Positions 40,505 to 50,533 of a stretch of DNA of 64,000 nucleotides are shown in pieces. The translations under genes and the position numbers were made by a program. Source of the DNA: Amorphophallus konjac (taxonomy: Eukaryota > Streptophyta > Magnoliopsida > Alismatales > Araceae); assembly GCA_022559845.1 (NCBI GenBank), contig CM040121.1, forward strand, positions 509,744,566-509,808,565, given 5' to 3'. The notes beneath the pieces were generated by a model. That model did not search any database and was not told the origin of the DNA. It saw only the letters and a list, made by a program, of their open reading frames with translations. The stretch's first letter is position 1. Each line of letters opens with the position of its first letter.

Positions 40505-41956
40505 TGCCCGGCTGGGCCGTCGTTGTTGACTCAGGTGCCATAACCAATAATTTATTTAAATGATATATATAGATTTATATATAGAAATATATATCATATT
40601 ACATATATCCTAGATATATATATCATATATATTTAACACACTTTTTTTAAATATTATTATTATTTTTTCAAATATATATATTATATAATATATATATATA
40701 TCTCTCTCACTGCTCCACCAATCATGTTGGCAGGTGGGTCAAAGCTGGCAGTCGCCCCTTGGTCAACGCGGTCGCGCAGGCGCGCGCACGTTGGCGACCG
40801 GGCGGGCTACCAATCCTGGCGCGGCACGCGCGCACGTAGGTGCGCACATGCGCAAGTGGCAGCGGCGGCGGGCTTGGGCGGGCGGCAGCGGTCTTGGGCA
40901 GTAGGTGCGCAAGCAGGCGGGCGCACGGGCGCGGCCGCAGTAGGCGCACGGGGCGCAGACCCACAGGGCGTGGGCGCGTGGCGCGGTTGGGCGTAGGCGC
41001 GTGGCGCGGGGTGGTTGCGGGGTAGCGTGCTTGCGGCGGGTGCGGACGTAAGTGGGGCGCGCGGTTGTGGGCGGTGTGGCGCGCGGCGGTGGGCACCGTG
41101 GGGCGCGACGGCGCGGGAGGCAGAGGCTCTGGCCGTTGCGGCCAAAGAGGAAATTTGAAAGGGCACGGGCGACGATGCCCATCCCCCCACGAACTTAAAA
41201 ATGTGATTTTTTTTGTTTTTTTCTTTCTCTCTCCACCAAGATATCTTTCCGCTATTTTTTTTTCTTTTTTTTCTTTCAACCGAAGCCCTTCTGCTATCTT
41301 ATTTCTTTTCTTTTCCTTTTTTTTCACTTCTGGCGATCGAATGAAAGGGGGAAAGATGACGGGGACGTCGGGGTTGACGGAGACGCCGTTGTTGGGCTCT
41401 GATATCAAATTTGACGTGGTCAACATCGGATGACGGATCGACGACAGCTCCGGGACGTGAACAGGACGGGATATTTACTGTCTCGCACAGCTCCGCCTCA
41501 CACCGGGCGGTCTCTCACCAGGCAATCTCTCAAAACTCACAAGAAGCTAAGAGGGAAGGGGTAAAAGCAAGAGGGAGGGCTGTTACGTGATTGCAAAACC
41601 TTCATTCATTCATGTATGCGAACATAACACCCTAGCCCCCCTTTTTATAGGGAGGGCTATGACAACCCAACATTTAACTTCACCTAATTCCTCTTATGCC
41701 CTTAGCCTAATGAAACAAAGCTCACGAACGAATATTTGACTTGGACCCTAATAAAATACAATACTTTGACTTGGTAAAAATAAAATAAGATATGGCGGTT
41801 TAATAATACAAATACCACCGTACACACAGATACACAAGTATGTATAAATATGTATTCAGGACGCCGAGTCTTCAAACGAGTCCCCGAGCCACAAGCTTGG
41901 TGCAGTCGAGGCGGTGCGGCGTCGGCTCCGAGTAGTGGGCCCAGTGTCCCCACCAA
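40505..41956 (-). repeat. Chromovirus 3' LTR, truncated at the LINE junction
   Basis: Nearly colinear with 51050-52487. The chromodomain ORF ends at 41856, about 100 bases inside the LTR. It contains an AT-rich tract (40557-40705), a CpG-dense GGGCGC-rich tract (40750-41140), an internal iMet-PBS-like TGATATCAGAGC (41396-41407, minus), and a TATA-like region near 41645. The missing part relative to the right LTR would be the bases equivalent to 50534-51049. Confidence 0.75.
40557..41140. other. AT tract followed by CpG-dense tract in the chromovirus LTR
   Basis: About 150 bases of almost pure AT (40557-40705) are followed by about 390 bases of GC-rich, CpG-dense sequence with repeated GGGCGC/GGCGCG. 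All long frames here, on both strands, are Arg/Ala/Pro-rich artefacts. The same pair is at 51107-51670. Confidence 0.8.
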
Positions 41957-42527
41957 CCCTCCCGGGGTGGCTGGAACTCGACTCCGTCAAGTAAGGGGGA
42001 ACACTGCTGTGGCAGTGCTCTAGCAGATCAGGATCAAGACGCGGGAGATCTTCCCGGCTGATCCAGGAATCATCAGAAGGTGGTCGATCCCGCCAGCGGA
42101 CAAGGTAGCGCTGGTACACCCTAATCCGTGTAGTTGTCACTTGCTCATCCAGTATCCTCTCAATTTGCTCGCGCGGTGCTCTCGAGGTTGTGGGACGCAC
42201 ATGGGAGGGCTCACTCGCAATGGGAGGACAAGGCTCGAAAGGGTCACTAGGAATCATTGTGGGTTCCTTGTAGGCCACTAGGTCTACCACATTAAAAGTA
42301 GAGCTAATCCCATATTCGGGAGGTAAGTCCACAATATATGCATTGGAGCCAATCTTTCGCAGAATTGGGAAGGGACCATCACTACGGGCTTGCAACTTTT
42401 TAATGGCGCCCGAGGGTAGTCGTTTGGGTCGAACCCGTACCATAACCATGTCACCTTCTTGAAATTCATGGTGACACCTATGCGAATCAGCCAAGCGTTT
42501 GTAAGTCTCATTACTAAGATTTATTTG
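41856..42527 (-). pseudogene. Chromovirus integrase C-terminus and chromodomain
   Basis: The integrase tail (EFQEGDMVMVRVRPKRLPSG, KLQARSDGPFPILRKIGSNAY, FNVVDL) is followed by a chromodomain-like module with IERILDEQVTTTRIRVYQRY, LVRWRDRPPSDDSWI and REDLPRLDPDLLEHC. Chromodomains of this type steer integration to marked histones. The frame continues the integrase after a TAG at 42526-42528, at a site where relatives have Gln. It ends within the LTR. Confidence 0.88.
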
Positions 42528-43646
42528 CTAGCTAATTGACTCATGTAGACTTTTGACATGCTGTGCAAATTCCTTAGCGGACTTGGATGTTCTAGACTCG
42601 AGGGGAAGGGGAATGAGATCCACAGGTTTCCTAAGTTTGTAGCCATGCACGACCTCAAATGGACTTCTACCTATGGACCTATTGACAGAGCTATTGTATG
42701 CAAATTCGGCTCTGGGAAAAAGAAGGTCCCAAGTGCCAGGATGGTCCCCTACAAGACACCACAGTAAATTCCCTAAACTTTTATTGACAACCTCTGTTTG
42801 CCCATCGATTTGTGGGTGATAGGCTGTGGAAAATTTCAGCTTAGTGCCTACTAGGTGCCAAAGTGTCTTCCAAAAGTAACTAGTGAACCGGACATCTCGG
42901 TCAGACACTATGGTTTGGGGGAGACCATGCAGACACACGACTTCATCAAAGAATAGGTGGGCTACTCTGGATGCATCCGATGTTTTGGAACATGCAATGA
43001 AATAGGCCATTATAGAGAACCTATCAACGACCACAAAGATGGAGTCATGTTTGTGAGCAGTACGAGGTAATCCAAGGATGAAATCCATGCTCACATAAAC
43101 TCACGGTCTATCAGGAATGGGGAGAGGAGTGTAGAGACCAGTGTTTTGTTTGACCTGTTTGGCCATTATGCATGTCATACACTGGGCTACAATCTTGGCC
43201 ACATCTTTCTTCAAGCCAGGCCAATAAAAATGCTCCTCCACAGAATGAATGGTCTTGTTGCGTCCAAAGTGACCAGCAAGACCTCCAACGTACATTTCCA
43301 AAATTAGGAAGTCCCGAACAGAAGTCCTCGGGACACAGAGTTGCTGCCCTCGAAATAGAAAATCATCCTGGAGTAGATAGTCAGCAAAGGCTGTCGAGGA
43401 TCCAGCAGACAAGGTAGAGTAGGCAGGGCCAAAGTCGGGACACTCTCCATAGAGTTCTTTCATGCAGTCAAATCCAGTGACCTCTACTCGAACAGTGGAA
43501 AGAAGGGAGACCCTTCGACTCAAGGCGTCGGCTACCTTATTCTCTTTTCCAACCTTATGTTTTAGGACAAATGTGAAGGACTGGAGGAATTCTACCCACC
43601 GACCATACCTAGGGTTTAAGCCCTTCTGAGAGCTAAGGAATTTCAA
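42528..43646 (-). pseudogene. Chromovirus RNase H end and integrase
   Basis: LKHKVGKENKVADALSRR closes RNase H. The integrase has an HHCC zinc module (GHFGRNKTIHSVEEHFYWPG, CMTCIMAKQ) and the core SMDFILGLPR, FVVVDRFSIMAYFI, IVSDRDVRFTSYFW and YHPQIDGQTEVVNKSL. One in-frame TGA at 43099-43101 replaces the usual Trp. It is otherwise in the same frame as RT upstream and the chromodomain downstream. Confidence 0.92.
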
Positions 43647-43697
43647 AGCCTCGTGGTCCGAGTATAAGGCAAACTCTTGTGGTAAGAGATAATGTCT

Positions 43698-44810
43698 CTA
43701 GTGTTTGAGAGCTTGGACCATGGCATAGAACTTCTTATCATAGGTGGAGTAGCAAAGCTTTGCATTAGAAAACTTCTCACTGAAGTAAGCCACATGGTGG
43801 CTTTCCTGGCTAAGCACCACTCCTATTCCTACGCCAGATGCATCACATGATATTTCAAAGACTTTGGAAAAGTCTGGCAGGCGGAGGACAGGGGCTTTGG
43901 TCATGAGCTCCTTTATGGTAAGAAAAGCCTGGGACGGGACTTTGGTCCACTTAAAATTCCCTTTACAGATGTAATCCGTAATGGGGGCCATAATGGTGCT
44001 AAATCCCTGAATGAAACGTCTGTAGAAAGTGGCTAGCCCCTGGAAACTATGAATGTCATGGACGTTCTGGGGCTCGGGCCAGTCTACTATGGCTCGGACC
44101 TTAGATTGGTCCACAGACACTCCTTGACTAGATACCACAAACCCAAGGAAAGTAACCCGGTCTGTCATGAATTCACATTTTTTGAGGTTGGCAAACAAGG
44201 TTTCTCTCCTCAGAGTCTCGCAGACTTCCCTCAAATGGTGGATGTGGTCCTGAGGGTTATGGCTATAGATGAGAATGTCATCAAAGTAGACGACAATAAA
44301 GCGACCGATGAGAGGGCGGAGGACTTCCGTCATAAGCCTCATAAAGGTGCTGGGGGCATTGGATAGCCCAAATGGCATGACGATCCACTCATACAGACCT
44401 TCTTTTATTTTGAAGGCTGTCTTCCACTCATCCCCTGGTCGGATACGGACCCGGTGGTAGGCACTTTTCAAGTCAATCTTAGAAAAGATGGTGGCTCCAC
44501 TCATCATGTCAAGCATGTCATCAAGACGGGGAATTGGGAATCTATACTTGATAGTGATTTTGTTGATGGCACGGCTGTCAATACACATCCGCCAGGTGCC
44601 ATCTTTCTTGGGTGTGAGCAAGGCAAGGACAGCACATGGGCTCTTGCTCACCCTAAGGAAACCCTTATGGATAAGGTCCTCGACAATTCTTTGGAGCTCA
44701 GCATGCTCTTTGGGGTTCAGTCTGTAATGGAGAAGGTTGGGTAGGGTGGATCCAGGGACAAGGTCAATAGCGTGTTGTACATCACGCATGGGAGGGACTC
44801 TAGAAGGCAA
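43698..44810 (-). pseudogene. Chromovirus reverse transcriptase and RNase H
   Basis: 370 open codons. RT motifs are [53 protein letters not shown] and the catalytic [11 protein letters not shown]. RNase H begins [18 protein letters not shown]. It stops with TAG at 43698 where relatives have Trp (KHWRHYLLP). All catalytic residues seen are intact. Confidence 0.92.
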
Positions 44811-45524
44811 GTCCTAAGGAAAAATATCTTGGAAGTCCTGTAAGATTGCCTGGACTTCAGGTGGGACTGAGACTTGGGACTCCTCGGGTGTGATGGTGAC
44901 AACAACAGCCCAAACAGGGGCACCATCGGCAACCTCTCTATTCAGCTCACGGACACCTATGAAGTTAAGGCGCCTAACTGGGTCAAGACTAACCTTAGGG
45001 GCCTTAGGAACGGGTGTGATAGGTGCGGGGGAAGAGGGAATGGAAAGTTTCCCTTTAGTGGGAATTCAAGGACTCTCTTGAACCTTGGGGGTTCCAGTGG
45101 GGGTGGAGGTGGAACTCTTTCCCGGGGTCACCTTTGGGGGTGCTGGGTACAACTCTATCTTCTTCCCATTGTGTGAGAAGGAACACTGATTGGACCGACC
45201 GAATGTAGTAAGGTCTACATCATAAATCTACGGTCGTCCTAGGATGATGCTACCGACCTTCATTGGCACTACATAGCATAAGATCTGTCCTTGGTAGGAC
45301 TGAAATTAGATTGGAATGACACGTGTAGTGGTGACTGGGATAGAAGTGTCATCAACCCAAGCCACATTGTATGGCCTAGGATGGGGATGGGTAGGTAGAC
45401 CTAGACGGGAGATAAAGTCTGAAGAGACTGCATTAATACAACTCCCGTTGTCAAAGATCACCTTGTAGGGTTGGGATTTCACCATGATATAGGTTTGGAA
45501 GATGGAGGTTTGTGGGGATAGGTC
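44811..45524 (-). pseudogene. Chromovirus protease and PR-RT linker
   Basis: Directly by the insertion, the minus strand reads FQTYIMVKSQPYKVIFDNGSC, INAVSSDFISRLGLPTH, a retropepsin active site of DNGS form, followed by YVVPMKVGSIILGRP, a stop near 45232, IYDVDLTTFGRSN and KKIELYPAPPK. In-frame stops at about 45232 (TAG for Trp) and 45311 (TAA for Gln) and later frame loss make it non-functional. Continuous reading is lost before RT. Confidence 0.82.
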
Positions 45525-48500
45525 TATCTGATTTATTTTAATTGATTTTTATTTATTTTATTTGACTTATTTATTTGTTTTGTTAATTAGGCGTGCCAGT
45601 CACGTGTGTGACAATTTCATTGTGCGCTCGATCTGACTTGGTCAGTCGATTGTGAGGTCCGAGTCGGGACCAGAAGTCCGTCATACCATAAAGGCTATGA
45701 CGTTAATTACGCCCTTCCAAGGAAGGACAACCCTTGATTAAACGCCAAAATAGGAGGCCTTATAAGGCAAACAGATATTCATATACATAACTTTGAACTT
45801 CGTACCAGGCCCGGAAGGCGAGTAAGAGAATAACATTAACCACAGAAACAAACTATCTCGCTGAATCGGCGGTTCAAAAAATAATCAGACTCAGGGGAAA
45901 AGGTGAAACATAGGATATCAATCGCGGACAGGATGAGCGGTGATCATGATGGAGGTTTAAAACATCGGTTAATATTTCAGCGGCACTTCCCCATAGTCTG
46001 GATCATACCCAGAGGGAAATAGGCTATCACCCACGGAGTGCCGGGGTGAAAGCCGAGAGAAAGAGAAAGGTCGGGCCTCTCCACGTTACACATGTATGCC
46101 CTAAGGCAATGTTTGATTCTTCCCTCACAAGAGCTGGTGGCACTCATGCATTGGCATGGCTCACCGGAGCTAAGAGGGAGGCGCGTCGTTGTGAATTCGA
46201 CATGAATCGATGGAACATAAGGGAGTCTGCCTCCCTTTAACTTTATCCTTGGGGCACATCTGGTGATCCACGAATATCTCTGTGTAGGTTAGCTCTGGGC
46301 ATTTGGGCTCACAGGGTGGCAACTTAGGCTCTCGGTATGACCATAGATGGGAGGCTAAGGCTCCCGGCGTGAGTGGCAAGAAGGTGGAGGTTCCCGACGT
46401 GGCCGAAGGGAAGAGTCCAGGAAGCTCCTGGCGCCGACTTCCCGACGTGCTGAAGATTCTCCAAGGGGGTTCTCGGCGTAGGCTAAAAGGGGGAAGAGGA
46501 GCTCTCGGCGTGAGGGTTCCCGGCGCGCTCAAGGCCGCGCCGGGAGCTGGTGGCGCCGAGAGGCAGGTGCCAAGAAGGTGGGTGTTTGGGCGCCGTGAGG
46601 AGTTCAGGATTTTACGGTACCCTGTTTTTAGGATTTTGAGAGTTTTCTGGGAATTATATAAAGTAGATTGGCTCTGGGGACTAGAGATGGGGTTCAACTG
46701 GTTTTAGTTGTATATGCTTTAAAGGAGGCCGAGAGCTGAGAGGGATTGGAGGGGAAGAGCCCCACACAGAGGTGCTTTTCACCATTACCATGCGGAGTCC
46801 AGAGGACAGCTTCAGTATTATCTTTCATCGGCCTGGGAGGATTTCAGCAGCACCTCCCCCGTACCTAGCGTATGCCAGGGAGTGATAGACGATCACCCAC
46901 GGAGTGCCGGGATGAAAGCCAGAATAAGGGGGGTATGGGACCCCTAGCCCGTGTATGTGATCACAGCACCAACTTAATATCCCTTTGAGGCCATTAAAAC
47001 TTATGCAGTGGCAGAGTTTCTCTGGCTCGTAAGGTTATATAGGGGAGTTATCCCCAATGATGTTTATCCCTTAGGTACATATGATGATCTGGGGTATCCT
47101 TCGACAGGATGCAAAGCTTGGTTGATCGGACTTCAAAGGGCATCTGTGTGGTTCCTTGGCCTGTAGCAGGAAGGCTTCCATCCGGGGTTCAAGGAATGGG
47201 GGATTCACAACGTAAAGAAAGGATGGCAGGAAGCGTAGTTCCCGGCGTAGGTTTCATTGGCCAAAAGGGGGGAGCTCTCGGCGCAGGGGTTCTCGGCGCG
47301 GTAATGACGGCGCCGGGAACCCGGCGCCGGGAGGCCCCCAGGCCGGGAAGGCTGTATCGCAAGAGGCTTTGTCTGGCTTGCTGAAGGGGCTAAAGCAAGG
47401 GGGATCTCTCGGCGGAGTAGTTCTCGGCGGGGAAATGACCACGCCGGGAAGGGGCTAAAGGGTTTATGGCTTAGTTGCGATACTCTGCTCAGGAGATTTC
47501 TGGGATTTCTGGCTCGGATTGAGGCAAGATCTGGGCTGCAGGAGGGGATTACATGGGGGTTAGCATCAGTCAAAGGGCAGATCATCCATTATTGAATCCT
47601 CGTGGGACGTATGGCATTTCCTCTACTCACCTGCTGCTCAGACGGTCAAGAGATTGATGTCTCTGACCCTGAACGAGATGGGAGCTCGACAGACATCTAT
47701 AATATCTGGGAAAATCATGATCCGAGGGGAAGGAAGAGGGGGGACAGAGCCCAATAACCCATTGAACGAGGGTTGAGGTTCCGTCTTCATCCTTCACTAG
47801 AGAACAGGCTAGGGAGGGGGCGGTCGAAACATGAATCGGAAAGCTGTAACATCTGAGCAAACTGATATTCAGAAGAACAACCGATGCAAGGAGGGGAGAA
47901 AGACAGCAGACATTCCAATCGATCGAATGCTCAAACGAGCCATGTTGATCCTTCATTTCATTGCATCATCCCAAACCTATACAGATCGTAGAAGGTAAAT
48001 GAAAGACAGAGAGATGGAAATTAAGACCGGAATCCTCCGGCTACATTGATACATCAAGAAACCCTCGCCAGATTACATCAGAAGAAAAGAAAAAAAGGAA
48101 AGCATGGGGGAGGGCGGAGCATTGACTCCTCTCCCTCCCCGGCTACCCACCTGAATCTCCCTTTCTTCTTCTTCTCTCAGCTTCTTCTTTTTTTTCCCTC
48201 TCGGTCTCTCTTCTGGCTTTTTTTCTATCTGGTTTTCGTTTCTACTGTTCCCCCTCCTTCTTCGTCTCTTTCTTTTCGAAGGGAAGGGGCTTTATAGTCG
48301 TCCCTTTTTTGCCTTCTCGCCAGGCACCTCACGGCGCGCCTCAGCTGAGGGCTTCCCGGCGCGCAGGCTCCAGCCTCTTGGTGCAGCCATTAGGCTTTGA
48401 CAAGGTGGCTCCCGACGCCACTATTACAGGCCCATTTAGGTCTCTTTGACCAGGCCTTTCATAGGCCCCTCACGTACATCAGTACCCAAGAGGGTCCCCC

Positions 48501-49090
48501 GTTGGTAATATATTTTGTATTGAGATTATTAGTATAGTTTTCATCAGTCCGCTGACATGGGTTTCATCAGTATTGCCATCTGAATGATGACAAAACCGGG
48601 TATCATTTTATCGATATCAGCACCTGAATGGTGATGAGATCGGACATCAGCTTTAGTCTAGGAAGACTTCAGCCGGGTGTATAATCTGTGGAGACGATTC
48701 TTCTTGTGTTCTGACTTTGCAAAAGCCTTTACAATCTTCATCTGCCGGTACCGGCTTCATCTTTATCTTACATCACATCTGTCAATAAGCCGACATCTGA
48801 CTTACCATGACATGTCATCTGTGGATTCTTGGATGAGGCAGTAACACAGTTCCTATTAAAGTGTGCTAGGAAGTCTCATTAGTCAAGCGACTGCTGCTTT
48901 GTTAGTGCTGCCATCTGAGTGACATCAGCACCAGACATCAGCTCGGCCGACAAAAGCTTCAGCCGGGTAAATGGTTGACGAGCTTCATCATTGGTCTTTC
49001 ACTGTGGGTATGATCTGCTTCCACCCTTGTTCATTTTCAAGGTGTCAACAAGGTTCGACGCCAATCGTCTTCCTGGGGGTGCGTTAGGAT
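45525..49090 (-). mobile_element. Solo-LTR-like insertion splitting gag from protease of chromovirus Y
   Basis: The chromovirus reading VVRCIL (near 49090) and LSPQTSIFQTYIM (near 45500) should be adjacent, so about 3.5 kb has inserted. No coding domain is present. A minus-strand TATAAAG near 48288-48294 suggests an LTR on the minus strand. Its last part (45590-45760) is clearly related to 63475-63660, the start of another insertion. Ends and target duplication are not certain (candidate GGATA against CGTTA). Internally, 45975-46075 recurs at 46845-46930. Confidence 0.6.
45975..46930. repeat. Internal duplication with CGGCG-rich palindromic tracts
   Basis: The phrase CACCCACGGAGTGCCGGG occurs at about 46030 and 46896, each followed by GAAAGCC. 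It is preceded by related GGCACTTCCCC / AGCACCTCCCCC sequence. Each is followed, some 300 bases on, by a cluster of TCTCGGCG/TCCCGGCG words and GGCGCCGGGA palindromes (46360-46560 and 47230-47460). This indicates an old tandem duplication of roughly 0.85 kb. Confidence 0.65.
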
Positions 49091-49098
49091 GCAGCGGA

Positions 49099-50496
49099 CT
49101 ACACCCATCTTTCCTGGTTAGAGCCCTCGGCAATATCTTCCACTTGAATGTACTCGATATGCGTTCCATCATACCCTACATCCATTTTCTCAAACTGGAC
49201 AATGAGGTCAGGATCGGCCTCATACCTCTCAATGGCTTCTCCTTCCTGAGGTGGAAGCTCCACAAGCTGGGGGTCGGTGATGACTAAGGCTCGGATGGGG
49301 CAATTAGAGGCAACATGCCCTAGGTTATGGCACCCAAAGCAACGAATTCTCAAGACAGGGACTGGTTGGGAGGTGCTAGGGATGACTCCCTTTCCCTTGT
49401 CATCTCTCCTATCAGTTGGCGGAGTGTACTCGAGCTTGGGCACAGCAGCGGGTGCAGGTAAGGGGTTCCTTGTGAAAGGAACAGTAGGGGCAATGGTCCG
49501 AAGTGGGGTAGCATTAGGGATATAGGAGGTGGAGGGGCTATGTCCCTCAGAGTAGCGGACCAGGAGATTTCAGGATTCTGATTTGTGGTAGGTGGGGACC
49601 CGAGGTGGGACCACCCTTTGAAACCGCTCGACATCTCAAGCAACCTGGTAGGCGTGCTCGAGGGTGTTAACCTCTCGTAGAAATAGCTCCCGTTGTATAC
49701 TCTCGTGTAGGCCAGCCCTAAACCGTGAGAGGGTGACGGAGGCATCCTCTGTGACTCGACTTCGAAGGAAGAATTCATCAAATTTGGCGATGTACTCATC
49801 CACGGACTTTCCATCTTGGGTGAGTTTCTGCCATTGGTCTAAAAGATGCTGATGGTAGGAGGGTGGCAGATACTTCTCCCTCAGTTTCTCCTTCATTTCT
49901 TCCCACGTACTTATGGGCTCCTCTCGTCTCCTTGCTAGGAGATTTTCGATGTTGCACTAGTAGGTCTTGGCTTGACCTAGAAGTTTCATTTTGGCAAACA
50001 TCACCCTTGTAGCAGGGGTCATGCGGCGATGCCAGTCAAAATATTGATCCATCCCGGTCTCCCAATCAAGATATGTAGCGGGGTTTAGGGACCCATCAAA
50101 ACTCGGAGCGTCAATTTTGACGTTCCTTAGGATGATATCCTCATCGTCGTGGTCTCTCTCTCGAGACGCACGTGCCTCTTGCTCTCTACCTTGGGGAGCC
50201 TGATTCTGGCGGGCTTGGTCTCTCTCCTCCCTAGGATTGGCTACGGGATCGCCGCATCCATTCACCTTTCCTTCCTCTCCCTTCAGTCATTCCTCTAAAG
50301 TCTGGATTCTCTCATCTAGCTCCGCTCGTAATTGGCCTATGGATTCTTCAAAGTGGGCCATAAGGTTATGCTCGAGCTGGACTAACATAGCACTCACACT
50401 CTTTTGATTCATGGGTAGCATTGAAGGGCGCTCTAGACGGCCTGATGAATTCCTAGACCAGCGTGGCATGCACGAGCTCGGACCTAAATGATGCAA
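49099..50496 (-). pseudogene. gag: Chromovirus gag
   Basis: N-terminal coiled segment (SVSAMLVQLEHNLMAHFEE), capsid with APSFDGSLNPATYLDWETGM, WEEMKEKLREKYLPPSYHQH and FDEFFLRSRVTEDASVTLSRF, then a nucleocapsid knuckle CFGCHNLGHVASNC and an acidic tail. The likely start is the MPRWS methionine at 50466 or the Met at 50496. In-frame stops at about 50285 (TGA) and 49957 (TAG), a stop at 49636 and two frame changes between 49636 and 49443 break it. The capsid N-half is the part retained in NAC-1. Confidence 0.88.
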
Positions 50497-50533
50497 TCTT
50501 GGGACCGAAGATTAGCAAGGCTTAGACCCAATT

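Noticed and set aside
40724..41426. Long Arg/Ala/Pro-rich frames on both strands (up to 234 codons), also at 51286-51777
   Set aside because: They overlap in several frames of a CpG-dense tract in an LTR, have no domain, and are composition artefacts.
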